DNA of 64,000 bases from NCBI RefSeq assembly GCF_004379335.1, contig NZ_CP038013.1, positions 1 to 64,000 of the forward strand, read 5' to 3'. Positions 37,981 to 48,355 of the stretch are shown here, one piece after another; positions within the stretch are counted from its first letter, which is position 1; every line of letters starts with the position of its first letter. This stretch comes from Spiroplasma gladiatoris. GTDB lineage: Bacteria > Bacillota_I > Bacilli_A > Mycoplasmatales > Mycoplasmataceae. The notes below the pieces were generated by a model. It saw nothing but the letters and a program-made list of their open reading frames with translations, had not been told where the DNA came from and searched no databases. Both the position numbers and the translations under genes were made by a program.

Positions 37981-38844
37981 GTGTTGAAAAAGTTATTATC
38001 CAGTTTTTTCATTTTGCTTTTAACAACTTTTTCTACAAGCTTTGTTATAGCTTGTCCAGTCCCTGCATTAAATTTAAACGATTTAGAATTTAAAGACCTT
38101 GGTGTTGTTAAAGGAGTAGGTAGTCTTCCAAATGAAGAATATTTAGTTGAAAAAATTAATGAAATGAATAATCTAAATATTAAGGCAAATGAAATTTATA
38201 TTGATAAAACTCAATTAACAATTTCATATGCAAAAATTATTGCTAAATGAAATTCCTTAAAATTTATTGGAGAAGCAAGTTTAAATTTTACTTATGTAGA
38301 GAAAACAGTATTATCAAAAGTTATAAAGAAAAAAACTTTGGGGGAAGTAGAAAACGTCTCTGAAGATTCTATTTTAAAGGCTGTTAATAAAGTAAACTCA
38401 ACAAATTTTACTATTGAAGATGTTTCTGTTATACCAAAAAAAAATAATACTGGTGCTACATTAATATCAAAAAAACAATCTAATTATGTTGGGGATGTTG
38501 ACGTATCTTATTATATAAAACCAGAGAAAGAGAAATGAGACTTATCAACAATAAGAGCAGAAGATAAAATTTTAAGAACTGAAAAAAACACTTATGTGGA
38601 AGATGTAAATATTGTAGCTATAGAAAAAATTAAAGAAATTTGGGGTATAACAATTGAAAAAAATAAGGATTATACTTATGATCCTGATAAAAACTTTAAA
38701 GCGCCATCTAAAATTGCTGATGGAAAATTTGAAATAACTTCAACTTCAAATAGTGAACTTTTAAAAGCAAACCGTTCGGTAACTTTTATTATTCCATATA
38801 AATATAAACAAGAAGGAGAAAATACTTTATGAAAAAAATATTAG
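37981..38844 (+). CDS. modular lipoprotein A, spiroplasma surface family
   Basis: The 287-residue product starts at GTG 37981 (MLKKLLSSFFILLL) with a lipobox ending VIAC (Cys24). The body alternates two modules also found in the next genes: an LGxVxG...AINKxN...xxDV type (about residues 35-95 and 119-175) and an IRAED...IEKIKEIWGI...ITSTSNSELLKANRSVTFII type (about 185-280). UGA codons at 38248, 38536 and 38830 are read as Trp; after the last one the frame runs four more codons to TAG at 38842, so it overlaps the next gene by 16 bases. Function unknown; presumably surface exposed. Confidence 0.8.
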
Positions 38845-39920
38845 CGTTTTTAAGTTTTTCATTATCTACTTCTACTTTGTCAACTATAGTAGTTTCATGC
38901 TCGAATACCGCTTATGATTTAAACGAAATTATAGAATCTGATCTTGGAGAAATTCAAGGACCAACAGAGTTACCAACTTTATCAGATATTATAAAAGCAA
39001 TAAATGCAAAAAATACAGAATTTCAACTAGAAGAAGACGATGTTTACATCAAAAAAAATAATCCACAAACTTTAACGAAAGCAACTTTATATTCTTCTTG
39101 AAAGTCAGTAAAGTTTATTGGTAGAGTAGTTGTTAATTATAATTATATAAATTCTAAAAAAGATTTATCTAAAATAGAAAATAATACTATTTTGAATTTA
39201 GATTTAAATATAAAAGAAGAAGTAGTTAAGCAAGTAACTAACAAAATTAAAGAACTTTTAGATGTTGATGTTTTTGAAGACACTGATATTGTTTTGGAAA
39301 ATTTAGTACTACCAAAAGAAGAAAAAGATGGTTCAGTAGAAGTTAAATCTATTGAAACAAGTGAAAAGTTATTTGCCAATAAATCCATAACATTTGTTTT
39401 AAAATTAAAAGAAACAAAAACAAATATAAATACAGTAATTAAAATTTCAAAACTTGGAGAAATAAAAGACGAAGAAGAACAAACAATTTTAGATGCAATT
39501 AATAAGGTTAATGAAACAAGTTTTACTAATCAACTTATAATTAAAAAATTGGGAGATGGTAAATCTGCAAATGTAACTGCACAAGAAAGTTCTAAATTTG
39601 AAGGAAGTGTTAAAGTTACTTATTCATTACCAGTTATAGTTGATAAAAAAGATTTAAATGAAGTTACTGGAGAGAAACTAAAAATAACACCAAGCGATGA
39701 TAATCAGCAAGAATCTTTTGAAGCAACTGCAATAAAAAGAATTAAAGAAGTTTTGAATATTGATGTTCAAAAAGGAGAAGACTTTAGTGTTGAAAAAAAT
39801 GACTTTGTTAAACCCACACCTGATAAAGAGGGAAGTTTAAAAATCACTTCAACTTCTTCAAGTAAAAAGTTAATCGCTAATAAATCTATAACTTTTATAG
39901 TAAAATATTTTTCAGTTTAA
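38829..39920 (+). CDS. modular lipoprotein B, spiroplasma surface family
   Basis: The 363-residue product has a signal peptide and lipobox VVSC (Cys24), then modules in the order LGEIQG (about residue 35), DLSKIENN (about 113), LGEIKD (about 213) and DLNEVTG (about 277), ending ITSTSSSKKLIANKSITFIVKYF. It starts inside the end of lipoprotein A with GAAGGAG upstream, so the two are translationally coupled. UGA at 39099 is Trp. Ends at a terminator. No enzymatic motif is visible; adhesion or an antigenic coat would be guesses. Confidence 0.8.
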
Positions 39921-39950
39921 AAAAGTTTATGTTTCACACAAACTTTTTTT
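39919..39950 (+). terminator. terminator after lipoprotein B
   Basis: AAAAAAGTTT (39919-39928) pairs with AAACTTTTTT (39940-39949) around an 11-nt loop, ending in T. It overlaps the stop codon. Confidence 0.75.
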
Positions 39951-40060
39951 ATTTTATATAATTTAAATTTGGAAATCTTGAAAAAAATATTTTTTACACA
40001 AAATAATTTTTTATTATAATTAACTTAGGTTTAATTATCAAAGAAGTAGGAGATAAAAAC

Positions 40061-41035
40061 GTGAAAAAATTACTTAGTTTATTAGGGGCTATGGGAATGA
40101 TTACAACTACTTCAAGTACAGTTGTCGCATGTCCAGATAATGGCAATGAAGTAAAAGATTTAAATAACATGACAACAAAAAACTTAGGAGATATTAAAGG
40201 AACAGAAAGTTTATCATCAATTTTTGAAATTGTTCAAGCAATAAATGTGGTAAACAAAGATTATGGTTTACAAGATAGTGATGTTGAATTTGATGGAACA
40301 CCAACAACTTTTAAAGCAACTTTAAAAGCAAAAACAGACTCAAAAAACTTTACAGGATCTGTTGAAGTAAGTTACAAACACATTCAAGAAAAATTAGATT
40401 TATCAACTATTAAAGTTGAAGAAAATGGTTTTAAAAGAGCTGCTCCAAATGAAAAAGGTAGTTTAAAAATTAGTTAATTAGATAACAGCTCACTACTTAT
40501 TAAAGGAAAGTCAGCAACATTTGAATTAAACTTTTTTGAAGATAGAAAAGACTTAAATTCAATAGCAGAAAGCGATAGAGTTATAAAAGTTAATTCAGTG
40601 GATTAAAGTGTAGCTGAAGAAGCAGCAATTGAATTAATCAAAGAAAAACTAAAACTTAGTCTTTTAGAAGCTAATGACATTTTATTTTCAGAATTTGCAT
40701 TCAAACATGATAAGGGTAGCAATAAAATTACAGGAAAACTAAATATAAAATCTAAGGAAAGTAACTTAAAAATAAAAGGCAATATTTATTTAGATATAGA
40801 GGATAGTAGGTTAGACCTCGGGAATGGTGAAATTTTTAAAAGAGATATAGGAGATGTTAAAGGTGTAGGGAAAAATGCAACATTAGATGAAGCAATAACA
40901 TGATTTAATGCAATAAATCCAAATTATTAAATCTCTAAAAATGACGTAATGTTTGTAGAAGATTCAGTAAGCAATCAAGGCGCTACTTTAAAATCAATAC
41001 CTAGCTCTAAATATTATTTTGGAAAACTAACTTAA
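40061..41035 (+). pseudogene. lipoprotein C, inactivated by three in-frame TAA codons
   Basis: GTG 40061 starts a full lipoprotein signal (MKKLLSLLGAMGMITTTSSTVVAC, Cys24) and LGDIKG module, preceded by TTTACA/TATAAT (39993-39998, 40015-40020) and a GTAGGAG site. The frame is broken by TAA at 40475, 40604 and 40928, yet reading through gives family-like sequence up to TAA 41033, with no frameshift. Aligned with lipoprotein B, the three stops fall at Ser (TCA), Leu (TTA) and Gln (CAA) positions, each one substitution from TAA. A secreted 138-residue fragment could still be made. Confidence 0.85.
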
Positions 41036-41106
41036 ATTGAAATTATACACAGTAACAATAATATTTAAATTTATGAAAAATTTTTCATATTTTTTTTATA
41101 AATCAC

Positions 41107-41137
41107 TTGCATTAACCTTAGGTCAATGTTTTAAAAT
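41107..41137 (+). promoter_or_regulatory. MerR-type promoter with 19-bp spacer and palindromic operator
   Basis: TTGCAT (41107-41112) and TAAAAT (41132-41137) are separated by 19 bp, the overlong spacing typical of MerR-activated promoters. Between the boxes and into the -35 lies the imperfect palindrome CATTAACC-TTA-GGTCAATG (41110-41128; 7 of 8 arm positions pair). The operon it drives includes a MerR regulator, so this should be its own operator. Confidence 0.75.
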
Positions 41138-41158
41138 AACATTGTAAGGAAAAAAGAT

Positions 41159-41968
41159 ATGAGTAAAAAATGATGATTTTCAGATTATGATGGAACAATT
41201 TTATTAGATTCTTCAGAAGGTATTTATAAACAAGACTTAGACTTTATTAATAAATGAATAAGAAACAATAATAACTTTGTAATTGCTTCTGGAAGAAATA
41301 GAGATGATTTAAAAAATATTTTAAAAACAAACAACTTAATTTATAACTATTTAATAACAAATAATGGAGCAATGGTACACGACAAAAATGATAAAGTAAT
41401 TTTACACAAAACAATTTCTTTAGAAGTTAGAAAAGATATTTTAAAACTTATTAATAAATGAAAAGATAAAGTAGGTATACAACTTTTATTTGGTAATGAA
41501 AGTTTAACTGTGTCATGTATAAAAAATAAAAGAAAGGATGTAGAACCTAATCAAATGGTAGAACTACATTGATTAAAAGTAAATAATTTATCTTTAAATT
41601 TTGAAAGTAAAGTTTTAAACGATAAAAACTTAGACACAATAAAATTTTATAGTTATTTAGAAGATCTTGACTGTATTGAAAAAGATTTTGCAATTATAAA
41701 AAATACACGTTATATGCAAACTTATTATTTTGTATTAGAACTAACAAATAAAGAAGCCTCTAAATTAGATGGAATAAAAGAAATACAAAAAATATTTAAT
41801 ATAAAAGAAAATGACATTTATGTTTCAGGTGATGGAGAAAATGATATTGAAATGCTTGAAGCTTTTCAAAACTCTTTTGTTGTATCTTCAGGAAACAAAA
41901 AAGCTTTAAAAGCAGGTAAACATGTTATTGACTCGATAAGTGATATTAAAAAATATGTAGAGGAATAA
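41159..41968 (+). CDS. HAD-superfamily phosphatase, Cof type
   Basis: Probable sugar- or nucleotide-phosphate phosphatase. The 269-residue product has the nucleophile motif DYDGT (Asp9, Asp11), ASGR (motif II) and GDGENDIEML (about residue 224, motif IV), with a C2B cap between. Five UGA codons (for example 41171, 41174) encode Trp. First gene of the MerR-controlled cluster, two bases before merR. Paralogous to the gene at 43466. The substrate is unknown; a detoxification or damaged-metabolite role is suggested only by context. Confidence 0.88.
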
Positions 41969-41969
41969 A

Positions 41970-42347
41970 ATGATGGAAACAAAAAAATTTTATGTAAGTG
42001 AAATTGCAAAACAATTTCACTTAACCCAAAACACTATAAGATTTTATGAAAAAAAAGGTTTATTACCTTGTATGAAAAGAGATTCAAACAATTATCGTTA
42101 TATTTTAGAAGAAGATATTAAATGATTTAATACAGTTATTTGTTTAAAAAAAACAGGTATGTCTATAAGTGATATTAAAAAGTATATTTCACTAGCACAA
42201 AAGGGAAACACAAGTGCTAACGAACGTTTAGAAATGATTACAAAACAAAAAACACAAGTTGTTAATCAAATAGAGTTTTTAAAAAAACAACTAGAGTTTC
42301 TAAATTATAAAACAGATTTTTACAAAAAAATTTTAGAAAATAAATAA
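41970..42347 (+). CDS. MerR family transcriptional regulator (AdhR-like)
   Basis: A 125-residue regulator with N-terminal winged helix-turn-helix (YVSEIAKQFHLTQNTIRFYEKKGLLPCMKRDSNNYR), the MerR hallmark, and a long dimerisation helix. A single Cys after GLLP matches the position used in aldehyde-sensing AdhR/NmlR regulators. Two tandem ATGs (41970, 41973) are possible starts after AGAGGA. It is flanked by a phosphatase and a zinc alcohol dehydrogenase, the usual AdhR context. It likely acts at 41107-41137. Confidence 0.87.
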
Positions 42348-42361
42348 AGGAGATTAATTAT

Positions 42362-43390
42362 ATGAAAGCAGTTTTTGGAAGCAACTATCCTAATAAAGTT
42401 GTAGAAATAAAAGATGTAGAAAAACCAAAAAACTTAAAAGAAGATGAAGTACTAGTAAAAACTTTATTTTGTAGTTTGTGCCATAGTGATTTGAGCATGG
42501 CAATTGGAGAATGAGGAGAAAAATCAAAAACAAGTGTTGGTCATGAATCTATTGGAGAAGTTGTTGAGATTGGTAAAAATGTAAAAGATTTGCAAGTTGG
42601 AGATTATGTTGTAGGACCAGCTGGTATTCGTGGTGCATGTGAAGAGTGTAAATATTGTTTAAGAGGTGAAGAAGTATTTTGTAGTGAAGGTATTTTTATT
42701 GATAAACGTGGCTATGGAACAATGCAAGAATATACTATTGAAAAAGCAAACTTTAGTATAAAAGTTCCCAAAAATATAGATCTTGCTTCAGCGTGTATTA
42801 TTACATGTGCTGGACTAACAGTTTATAAAGGTTTTAAATTAGCTAATACTATTAAAAATGACATTGTTGCAATTTATGGAATTGGAGGTTTAGGAAATAT
42901 TGCAATTGAGTATGCTAAAAATGTTTTTGGTTTAAAAGTAATTGCAATTGGTTCGAATGAAGACAGTTTAAAAATAGCGAAAGAAAAAGGAGCAGACCTA
43001 ATTATAAATTGAAAAAAACAAAATGTAGAGTCTGAAATTAATAAATTCACAAATAACCAAGGTGTAGATTTAGCAATGGTAACTAGTTCTACTATTGAAC
43101 AATTTAGTTTAGCTTTAAAAAGCTTAGCTCCTTTAGGAAAACTTTGTTCAATAGGTTTACCTAATAAAGATTTAAATATAAATATTTTAGATTTAACATT
43201 CGGACAAAAAACAATATATGGATCATTGATTGGAACTAGACAAGATTTAAAAGAAGCTTTACAAGCTTTATACGATAATAAAGTTCATCCTGATTTTGAA
43301 ATTAAATCAATTGATAAGGCAGAGAAGTACTTTGAATTAATGAATGAAAATAAACTTTTTAAACGAATTGTGTTTGATTTCTCAAAATAA
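42362..43390 (+). CDS. zinc-dependent alcohol dehydrogenase (AdhA type)
   Basis: Reduces aldehydes or oxidises alcohols with NAD(P). The 342-residue product has the catalytic zinc site Cys40, His61, Glu62, the structural zinc Cys93-x2-Cys96-x2-Cys99-x7-Cys107, and the Rossmann motif GIGGLGN. Length is normal. AAGGAG precedes ATG 42362. Third gene of the MerR-controlled cluster; it ends at a terminator. Substrate unknown, but such MerR-adhA pairs respond to reactive aldehydes in Bacillus. Confidence 0.92.
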
Positions 43391-43410
43391 TCTTTAAAGA
43401 TTATTTTTTT
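43386..43410 (+). terminator. terminator after adh
   Basis: The palindrome AATAATCTTT/AAAGATTATT (43386-43405), followed by T to 43410, overlaps the stop codon. Confidence 0.8.
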
Positions 43411-43465
43411 AATGCTTTAACAAACTTTGTTTTATAATATTTAAGAATAGAAAAAAGGTAAAAAA

Positions 43466-44263
43466 ATGAAGTGATGATTTTCAGATTATGATGGAACAAT
43501 TAATCTAAACCATAATGATTCAATTGATCCAAAAGATTTAAATTTTATAAATCGTTGAATAAAACAAGGAAATACTTTTGCTATTGCAACAGGAAGAATG
43601 GTTGGAGAAATACAAGATATTTTAAAAAAAGCAAAAGTACCTTACAACTATATAATTTGTAACAATGGAGCAATGGTTTATGAAAAAGAAAAAGGAATAA
43701 TTGCCAAAACCCCAATACCTTTTGAATATCGTAAAAATATAAGTGAGATATTTAAAGAATTAAGAAATAATTTTATTTTAGGCTATTGTCTTTTAGATCA
43801 AAGAATGTCCTACTCAAAAATATACACAAAAGAAGTTGAGGAAAATCCTTTTTTAATAAAGTATGCGCCTAAAAAAAATAATTTTGAACAAGGACAAAAA
43901 GATATTTTAGAAAACCCTGATTTAAATTTGTTATATATTTATATAAATCAATCTGAAGCAAGAGATGTAAAAAAAATGTTACAAGAAAAGTTTAAAGGTT
44001 TGAAAGTTGTAAGAACTCACGCAAATGTAATTGAAGTAATGCATAAAGAAGTTTCTAAAGCGCATGGAATATTGGAAATTCAAAAATTAAAACATTTTGA
44101 ATTAGACGATGTTATTACAAGTGGTGATGGCGAAAATGATATTGAGATGTTAGCTTTAACAAAAAACTCTTTTGTTATGAAAAATTATCAACCTGGTGTT
44201 GAAGAATACGGAAAGCACATAATTTCTAATGTTTGAGAAATTGAGGAGTATCTTAAAAAATAA
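43466..44263 (+). CDS. HAD-superfamily phosphatase, Cof type (second copy)
   Basis: A 265-residue paralogue of the 41159 gene: KWWFSDYDGTI (Asp7, Asp9), ATGR, IICNNGAMVY and GDGENDIEMLALTKNSFVM. It lies after the adh terminator with its own TATAAT (43433-43438). AAAAGGT precedes ATG 43466. UGA codons at the third, fourth and later positions encode Trp. The two copies probably arose by duplication around merR-adh. Confidence 0.88.
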
Positions 44264-44429
44264 TATTATAAGTTTTTATAAAAAAATTTAAATTAATGTA
44301 TATGAAATAACTCGTATTAAGATTACAATAACTAAAATTTTAAAACTGATTATATTATATTTCCGTTAGCTTTTTTGTAAAACTTTATTTCTTGAAAAAT
44401 AAAGCTCATGATTTATCGAGTTGTCAAAT

Positions 44430-45106
44430 ACTGACCTGGAATTATTAAAGGTTTTAATGGTACACCAACGTTAGAAGAAATTGTTAATTCTGTAAATATA
44501 AGTAAGGAAAAATATAATCTTAATTATTCTGATGTTTATTATAAATATGATAACTAACCAAACAATAATCACGCTGTTATTTATTCTAGTTGAAGAACAT
44601 TTATTTTTTTGGTATCGCTAATATTAACTATAAAAATATAATATTAGAAAAATTTATATGAATTAGAAGATGAAAATGTATAAATTTATTTAAACAGAAA
44701 CGTTGATAAAAATGTCATCAAACAAGCAATTCTAACAATTAACATTTTTTTTAATATAGAAATAAAAAATGATTTGGATATAAAAATTAATAATATAATT
44801 ATACAAAAAGATGAGAAATCGGAAAGTGTAGATATAGCACATTAAAATCTAGCCAAATTTTTATAGTTAATAAAATATGAAAAAAGACTTAACATCATTA
44901 TCTAGTGAAGATTTAATTTTACAACCCAAAAAAGAATCAAAAGGAGTAATTACTATAATATTACTTCCTAATAGTTTATATATAAAAGTTGATAAAAAGG
45001 CTATAATTTTATTATCTCTTGATTGATTATTTTACTTGTTACATAATTGCTTGTTATTCATAAATATGTTTATTAGATTTTTAAAAAGTATAAGACACAT
45101 ACTTTA
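44430..45106 (+). pseudogene. heavily decayed lipoprotein of the same modular family
   Basis: No long reading frame remains, but pieces in changing frames match the family in order: GIIKGFNGTPTLEEIVNS and NYSDVYYKYDN (44440-44554, then TAA 44555), HAVIYSSWRTF, VIKQAILTINIFFNIEIKND (near 44710-44770), NNIIIQKDEKSESVDIA, and a final DLTSLSSEDLILQPKKESKG with SLYIKVDKKAI (44885-45005). The last part ends in a hydrophobic segment. The N-terminal signal is lost. Between 44264 and 44430 I see nothing identifiable. Confidence 0.75.
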
Positions 45107-45113
45107 AATATGG

Positions 45114-45268
45114 TATTATATTAATGCTATTCGTACCAAAGAAAGTAACAGGGTTAAACCCTTAATTTGTTACCGAGGAATGAAATTATATTACATACTA
45201 TTTTTTAAAATAGATATTTAGTGTATTTTTAATTAACCTCGTAAATAACTTTTCGAGGTTTTATTTTG
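45114..45268 (+). promoter_or_regulatory. ribosomal protein L10 leader with attenuator
   Basis: After a -10 TATTAT (45114-45119), the leader has the L10-binding features: ACCAAAGAAA, a stem GTAACA (45145-45150) with TGTTAC (45168-45173) enclosing GGG/CCC, then CGAGG (45174-45178). An intrinsic terminator follows, AACCTCG (45235-45241) with CGAGGTT (45254-45260) and a T-rich tail. The first CGAGG can also pair with CCTCG of the terminator, an antiterminator. L10(L12)4 binding leaders of this form control rplJL in Firmicutes. Confidence 0.85.
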
Positions 45269-45303
45269 ATTTAATTTTGAATAGTGAAAAGGAGGTCGTA
45301 CTA

Positions 45304-45804
45304 GTGTCAGTTTCAAGACCAGCACATGCTAAAAAAGATGAAATTGTAAAAGATATTACTAACAGAATTAAAAACTGCAAAGGAATGGTAATAGCTGAAT
45401 ACAAAAACTTATCAGTTGCTCAAATGACGCAATTAAGAAACAAGGCTCGTGAACAAGGAATCTTTATAAAAGTTTATAAAGATAGCTTAGTTTCAAGAGC
45501 AATTGAACAATTAAAAATAACAGGTTTAGAACCATATTTAACACAACAAAACGTGTACATATTTTCAGATGAAGAAGCTTTATATCCTGCAAAATTAGTT
45601 GATAATTTTGCAAAATTAAATAAAGATTTAAAGTTAAAAGCTGGAATTTATGAAGGTAACGTTATGGATACAGCAGCAATTAACGAAATTGCTTCTCTAC
45701 CATCAAAAGAAGAACTATACTCAATGTTTGCTTCTTCACTTATTTACCCACTACGTCAATTTATGTTGACAGTAAAAGAAATCGCAAAAACAAGATCAGA
45801 ATAA
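45304..45804 (+). CDS. rplJ: 50S ribosomal protein L10
   Basis: Anchors the L7/L12 stalk and represses its own operon through the leader. The 166-residue product has KNCKGMVIAEYKNLSVAQMTQLRNKAREQG. GTG 45304 is chosen because AAAAGGAGG (45287-45295) is then well spaced; an upstream in-frame TTG (45277) precedes that site. rplL follows. Confidence 0.95.
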   Translation: MSVSRPAHAKKDEIVKDITNRIKNCKGMVIAEYKNLSVAQMTQLRNKAREQGIFIKVYKDSLVSRAIEQLKITGLEPYLTQQNVYIFSDEEALYPAKLVDNFAKLNKDLKLKAGIYEGNVMDTAAINEIASLPSKEELYSMFASSLIYPLRQFMLTVKEIAKTRSE

Positions 45805-45859
45805 TTTAAATTAAAGTGTACTAATAGCAAATTTAATTATTTGAAAAGGAGAAACTATC

Positions 45860-46225
45860 ATGGCAATTACAAAAGATGATATTATTAAAGCTTTAGAAGA
45901 AATGAAGTTAACTGAGTTAAACGATTTAGTTAAAGCAATCGAAGACCACTTTGGAGTTGTTGCAGCAGCAGCAGTTGCAGCACCAGCTGCTGGAGCAGCA
46001 GATGCAGCACCAACAGAAGTTAATGTTTTATTAACAAATCCTGGAGGAAACAAAGTTGCAGTTATTAAAATTGTAAAAGAATTAACAGGATTAGGATTGA
46101 TGGATGCTAAAAAATTAGTTGATGGAACATTACCAGCAACTATTAAAGAAAACGTAAAAGTTGAAGATGCAGAAGCAATCAAAAAACAATTAATGGATGC
46201 TGGAGCATCAGTGGATCTAAAATAA
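45860..46225 (+). CDS. rplL: 50S ribosomal protein L7/L12
   Basis: Stalk protein that recruits translation factors. The 121-residue product has the N-terminal dimerisation domain, an Ala-rich hinge ([18 protein letters not shown], about 33-50) and the C-terminal [33 protein letters not shown] precedes ATG 45860. Confidence 0.97.
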   Translation: MAITKDDIIKALEEMKLTELNDLVKAIEDHFGVVAAAAVAAPAAGAADAAPTEVNVLLTNPGGNKVAVIKIVKELTGLGLMDAKKLVDGTLPATIKENVKVEDAEAIKKQLMDAGASVDLK

Positions 46226-46251
46226 TTTTAACAATTCCAAAAAGATTGATT

Positions 46252-46300
46252 ACTCTTTCTATAAAAATTATGTTATATAATTTTGTAGAAAGAGTTTTTT
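46252..46300 (+). terminator. terminator after rplL
   Basis: ACTCTTTCTA (46252-46261) pairs with TAGAAAGAGT (46286-46295) and the AT-rich arms also pair (AAAATTAT with ATAATTTT). T run to 46301. rpoB is therefore not read through from rplJL by default. Confidence 0.88.
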
Positions 46301-46319
46301 TGAATTTAAAGAGGTATTT

Positions 46320-46904
46320 ATGGCAAAATCAAACAAAATAGATTTTTTAAAAGATTATATAACAAACGAAGGTATAGAAGTAGGTGACTATACTTACTTT
46401 TATTCTCTTAATGGAGTCCAAGGACTAAAGGAATTTCAAAATAAAAATGTTTTATATCACTTCCCTAAAATAACAAAAACAAAATTAATAATTGGTAAAT
46501 TTTGTGCGATTGCAGAAGATGTAAAGTTTATAATGAGTGGAGCAGAGCATAGAATTAACTCGTATTCAACTTATCCATTCGAAATGTTTTTAGAGTTTAG
46601 TAACAAATCAAAAATAAATTTAAAAAAGAATTATAAAAGCAATACCATTGTAGAAAATGATGTATGAATTGGTTATGGTGCTACTATTTTACCAGGAGTA
46701 AAAATTGGTAATGGGGCTATAATTGGTGCAAAAAGTGTTGTTACTAAAAATGTTGAACCTTACACAGTTGTTGCTGGAAATCCAGCAAAAGTTATAAGAA
46801 AAAGATTTGATAATAAAAAAATCTTCTACTTATTAGATTTAAAATGATGAGATAAACCAATAGATAAAATAATTAAACTTTTAGAAACTCTTACTAATGA
46901 ATAA
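46320..46904 (+). CDS. Vat-family xenobiotic O-acetyltransferase
   Basis: Left-handed beta-helix acetyltransferase of the streptogramin A/CatB group. The 194-residue product has [31 protein letters not shown], with the catalytic His77 in the family's G-A-x-H-R context, and hexapeptide repeats ([32 protein letters not shown]). Length is a little under typical Vat (about 210). UGA at 46665 and 46845-46850 encode Trp. It lies alone between rplL and an IS relic, with AAAGAGG before ATG 46320. Drug resistance is possible but not shown. Confidence 0.82.
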
Positions 46905-47099
46905 AATAATTTTAAGCATATTTTTATAGGTGTAATTAATTTTTACCCTTATATTTTTAAGTTACTAAAATAAATTTTATTTATCTAGAATAAAGTAAGG
47001 TTTTTTTTACTTTTTAAAAATACTCAAAATTATTAATAACAATTTAAATTAAATTTATTTTGAATTTAAATATACTTTGTCAAGTATAAAAAATGTTTT

Positions 47100-48028
47100 T
47101 TATAAGAATACTTCAAAATTATTTGAAGTATTTTTTTTATGTGGAATAAAACCGATATAAGCATATGCCGGAGGTCCATTATGTTTAATCATTATTCTTG
47201 TATAGTTATAAAACTCTACATAATTATCTATTACCTTTTTTAGATTGATAAAACTATTTTGTTTTAATTTAGTTTTTCATTCTTCTTTTAATGAAGAGAA
47301 AAAAGTTTCACACATTGCATTATAAATAGAGTTACCAGGTCTAGATATTGATATTATCATGTTATTTTTTTTTAGCATATCGTCTCGCAAATACAGATGT
47401 GTACTGAATTCCATTATTAGAATGAATAATTAGTTTTTTAGATATATCTTTTCTATGTAGCGAAGCTTTTTCCAGTGATTTTTTATAAATATCTATATCG
47501 TTTTTTAAAGATACTTCATGACCGACTATAAACCCAGTATTTGATCTTTTATAACACTTAAATATGCAAACTTTTTGTTAAACAGTATATAAGTGACATT
47601 TGTAACTCATAACTCATTTTTTGAGTATAAAGATCAGTTTCTATTAATATGATTAGGACCGTGTATTATTTTTTTGACTTCTTTAAGTTTTCTATTCATT
47701 TTTTTAACTCTTATAACTGAATATAATTTAAATATTTTCATAATTCTAGATATCTTAGTTTGGCTTACCATATTGCCTTTATTATTTAAAATTATTTTTA
47801 TTATTAGTTCACTATAAATTCCATTGTGCTTCATAAAAATATCTTTTATTTTATAAGCTAAATTCATATCTAATTTTAATTATTGTATTTTGACTTATTT
47901 TTTTGTATCAACGATAATAACTAGCTCTAGTTATATTTAATAATTTACATAAAGAAAAAATTGCATATGTATTTTTATATTTATCTATTGTTTTGTAATA
48001 ATTAATTATTCTTTTTTTGAATCCTCTG
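47100..48028 (-). pseudogene. IS3-family transposase OrfB remnant
   Basis: Read on the - strand the fragments RIINYYKTIDKYKNTYAIFS, LCKLLNITRASYYRWYKK, MNLAYKIKDIFMKHNGIY, ELWVTNVTYILFNKKFAYL, GNSIYNAMCETFFSSLKEEW and VEFYNYTRIMIKHNGPPAY appear in order, the typical IS150-like OrfB with parts of the DDE core. At least one insertion (near 47870) and several stop codons interrupt it, so it cannot be active. Confidence 0.82.
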
Positions 48029-48355
48029 CTAGTTCATTGAACTTTTAAAAACCTCATTCTCCATTTCCAATCATTTTAATTTTTTGTTAAGTTTAGCGAT
48101 TTTTTTGTCTTTTGGATCTTTTGAATTAGTTCTAATTTTTCCGTGATGTTTGTTGTGTTTTCCTGTTTTTGAAATGAGTGATTCATCACCATAAACTTCT
48201 CAATCTAAACACATTCTTCTAACTGTTGAATATGATATGTTGTAAGTTTTTGGTAAATCTCTAAAAGATAAATTTTGCTTAAAGTATTTATTTATTAATT
48301 CTTTTTTAGTATCAAAATCTAGAATATTTGATTTGTTTCCTTTTAAATTTGCCAT
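48029..48355 (-). CDS. IS3-family transposase OrfA (C terminus altered)
   Basis: A 108-residue DNA-binding transposase part with helix-turn-helix (QNLSFRDLPKTYNISYSTVRRMC) and a leucine-zipper start (LKWLEMENEVF). UGA at two codons is Trp. A one-base loss near 48040 changes the ending: another frame would read KFNELAEDSKKE, the usual OrfA end, followed by an A-rich slippery site (about 48006-48020). The part is therefore probably non-functional. AAGGAGAA precedes the ATG (about 48363-48370). Confidence 0.75.

Noticed and set aside
44400-44880. Stops within the decayed lipoprotein taken as evidence of recoding
   Set aside because: Frames shift as well as stop, and the signal peptide is lost, so ordinary decay is the simpler reading.
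45811-46182. Open frame on the - strand over rplL
   Set aside because: Alanine-rich shadow of the L7/L12 hinge.
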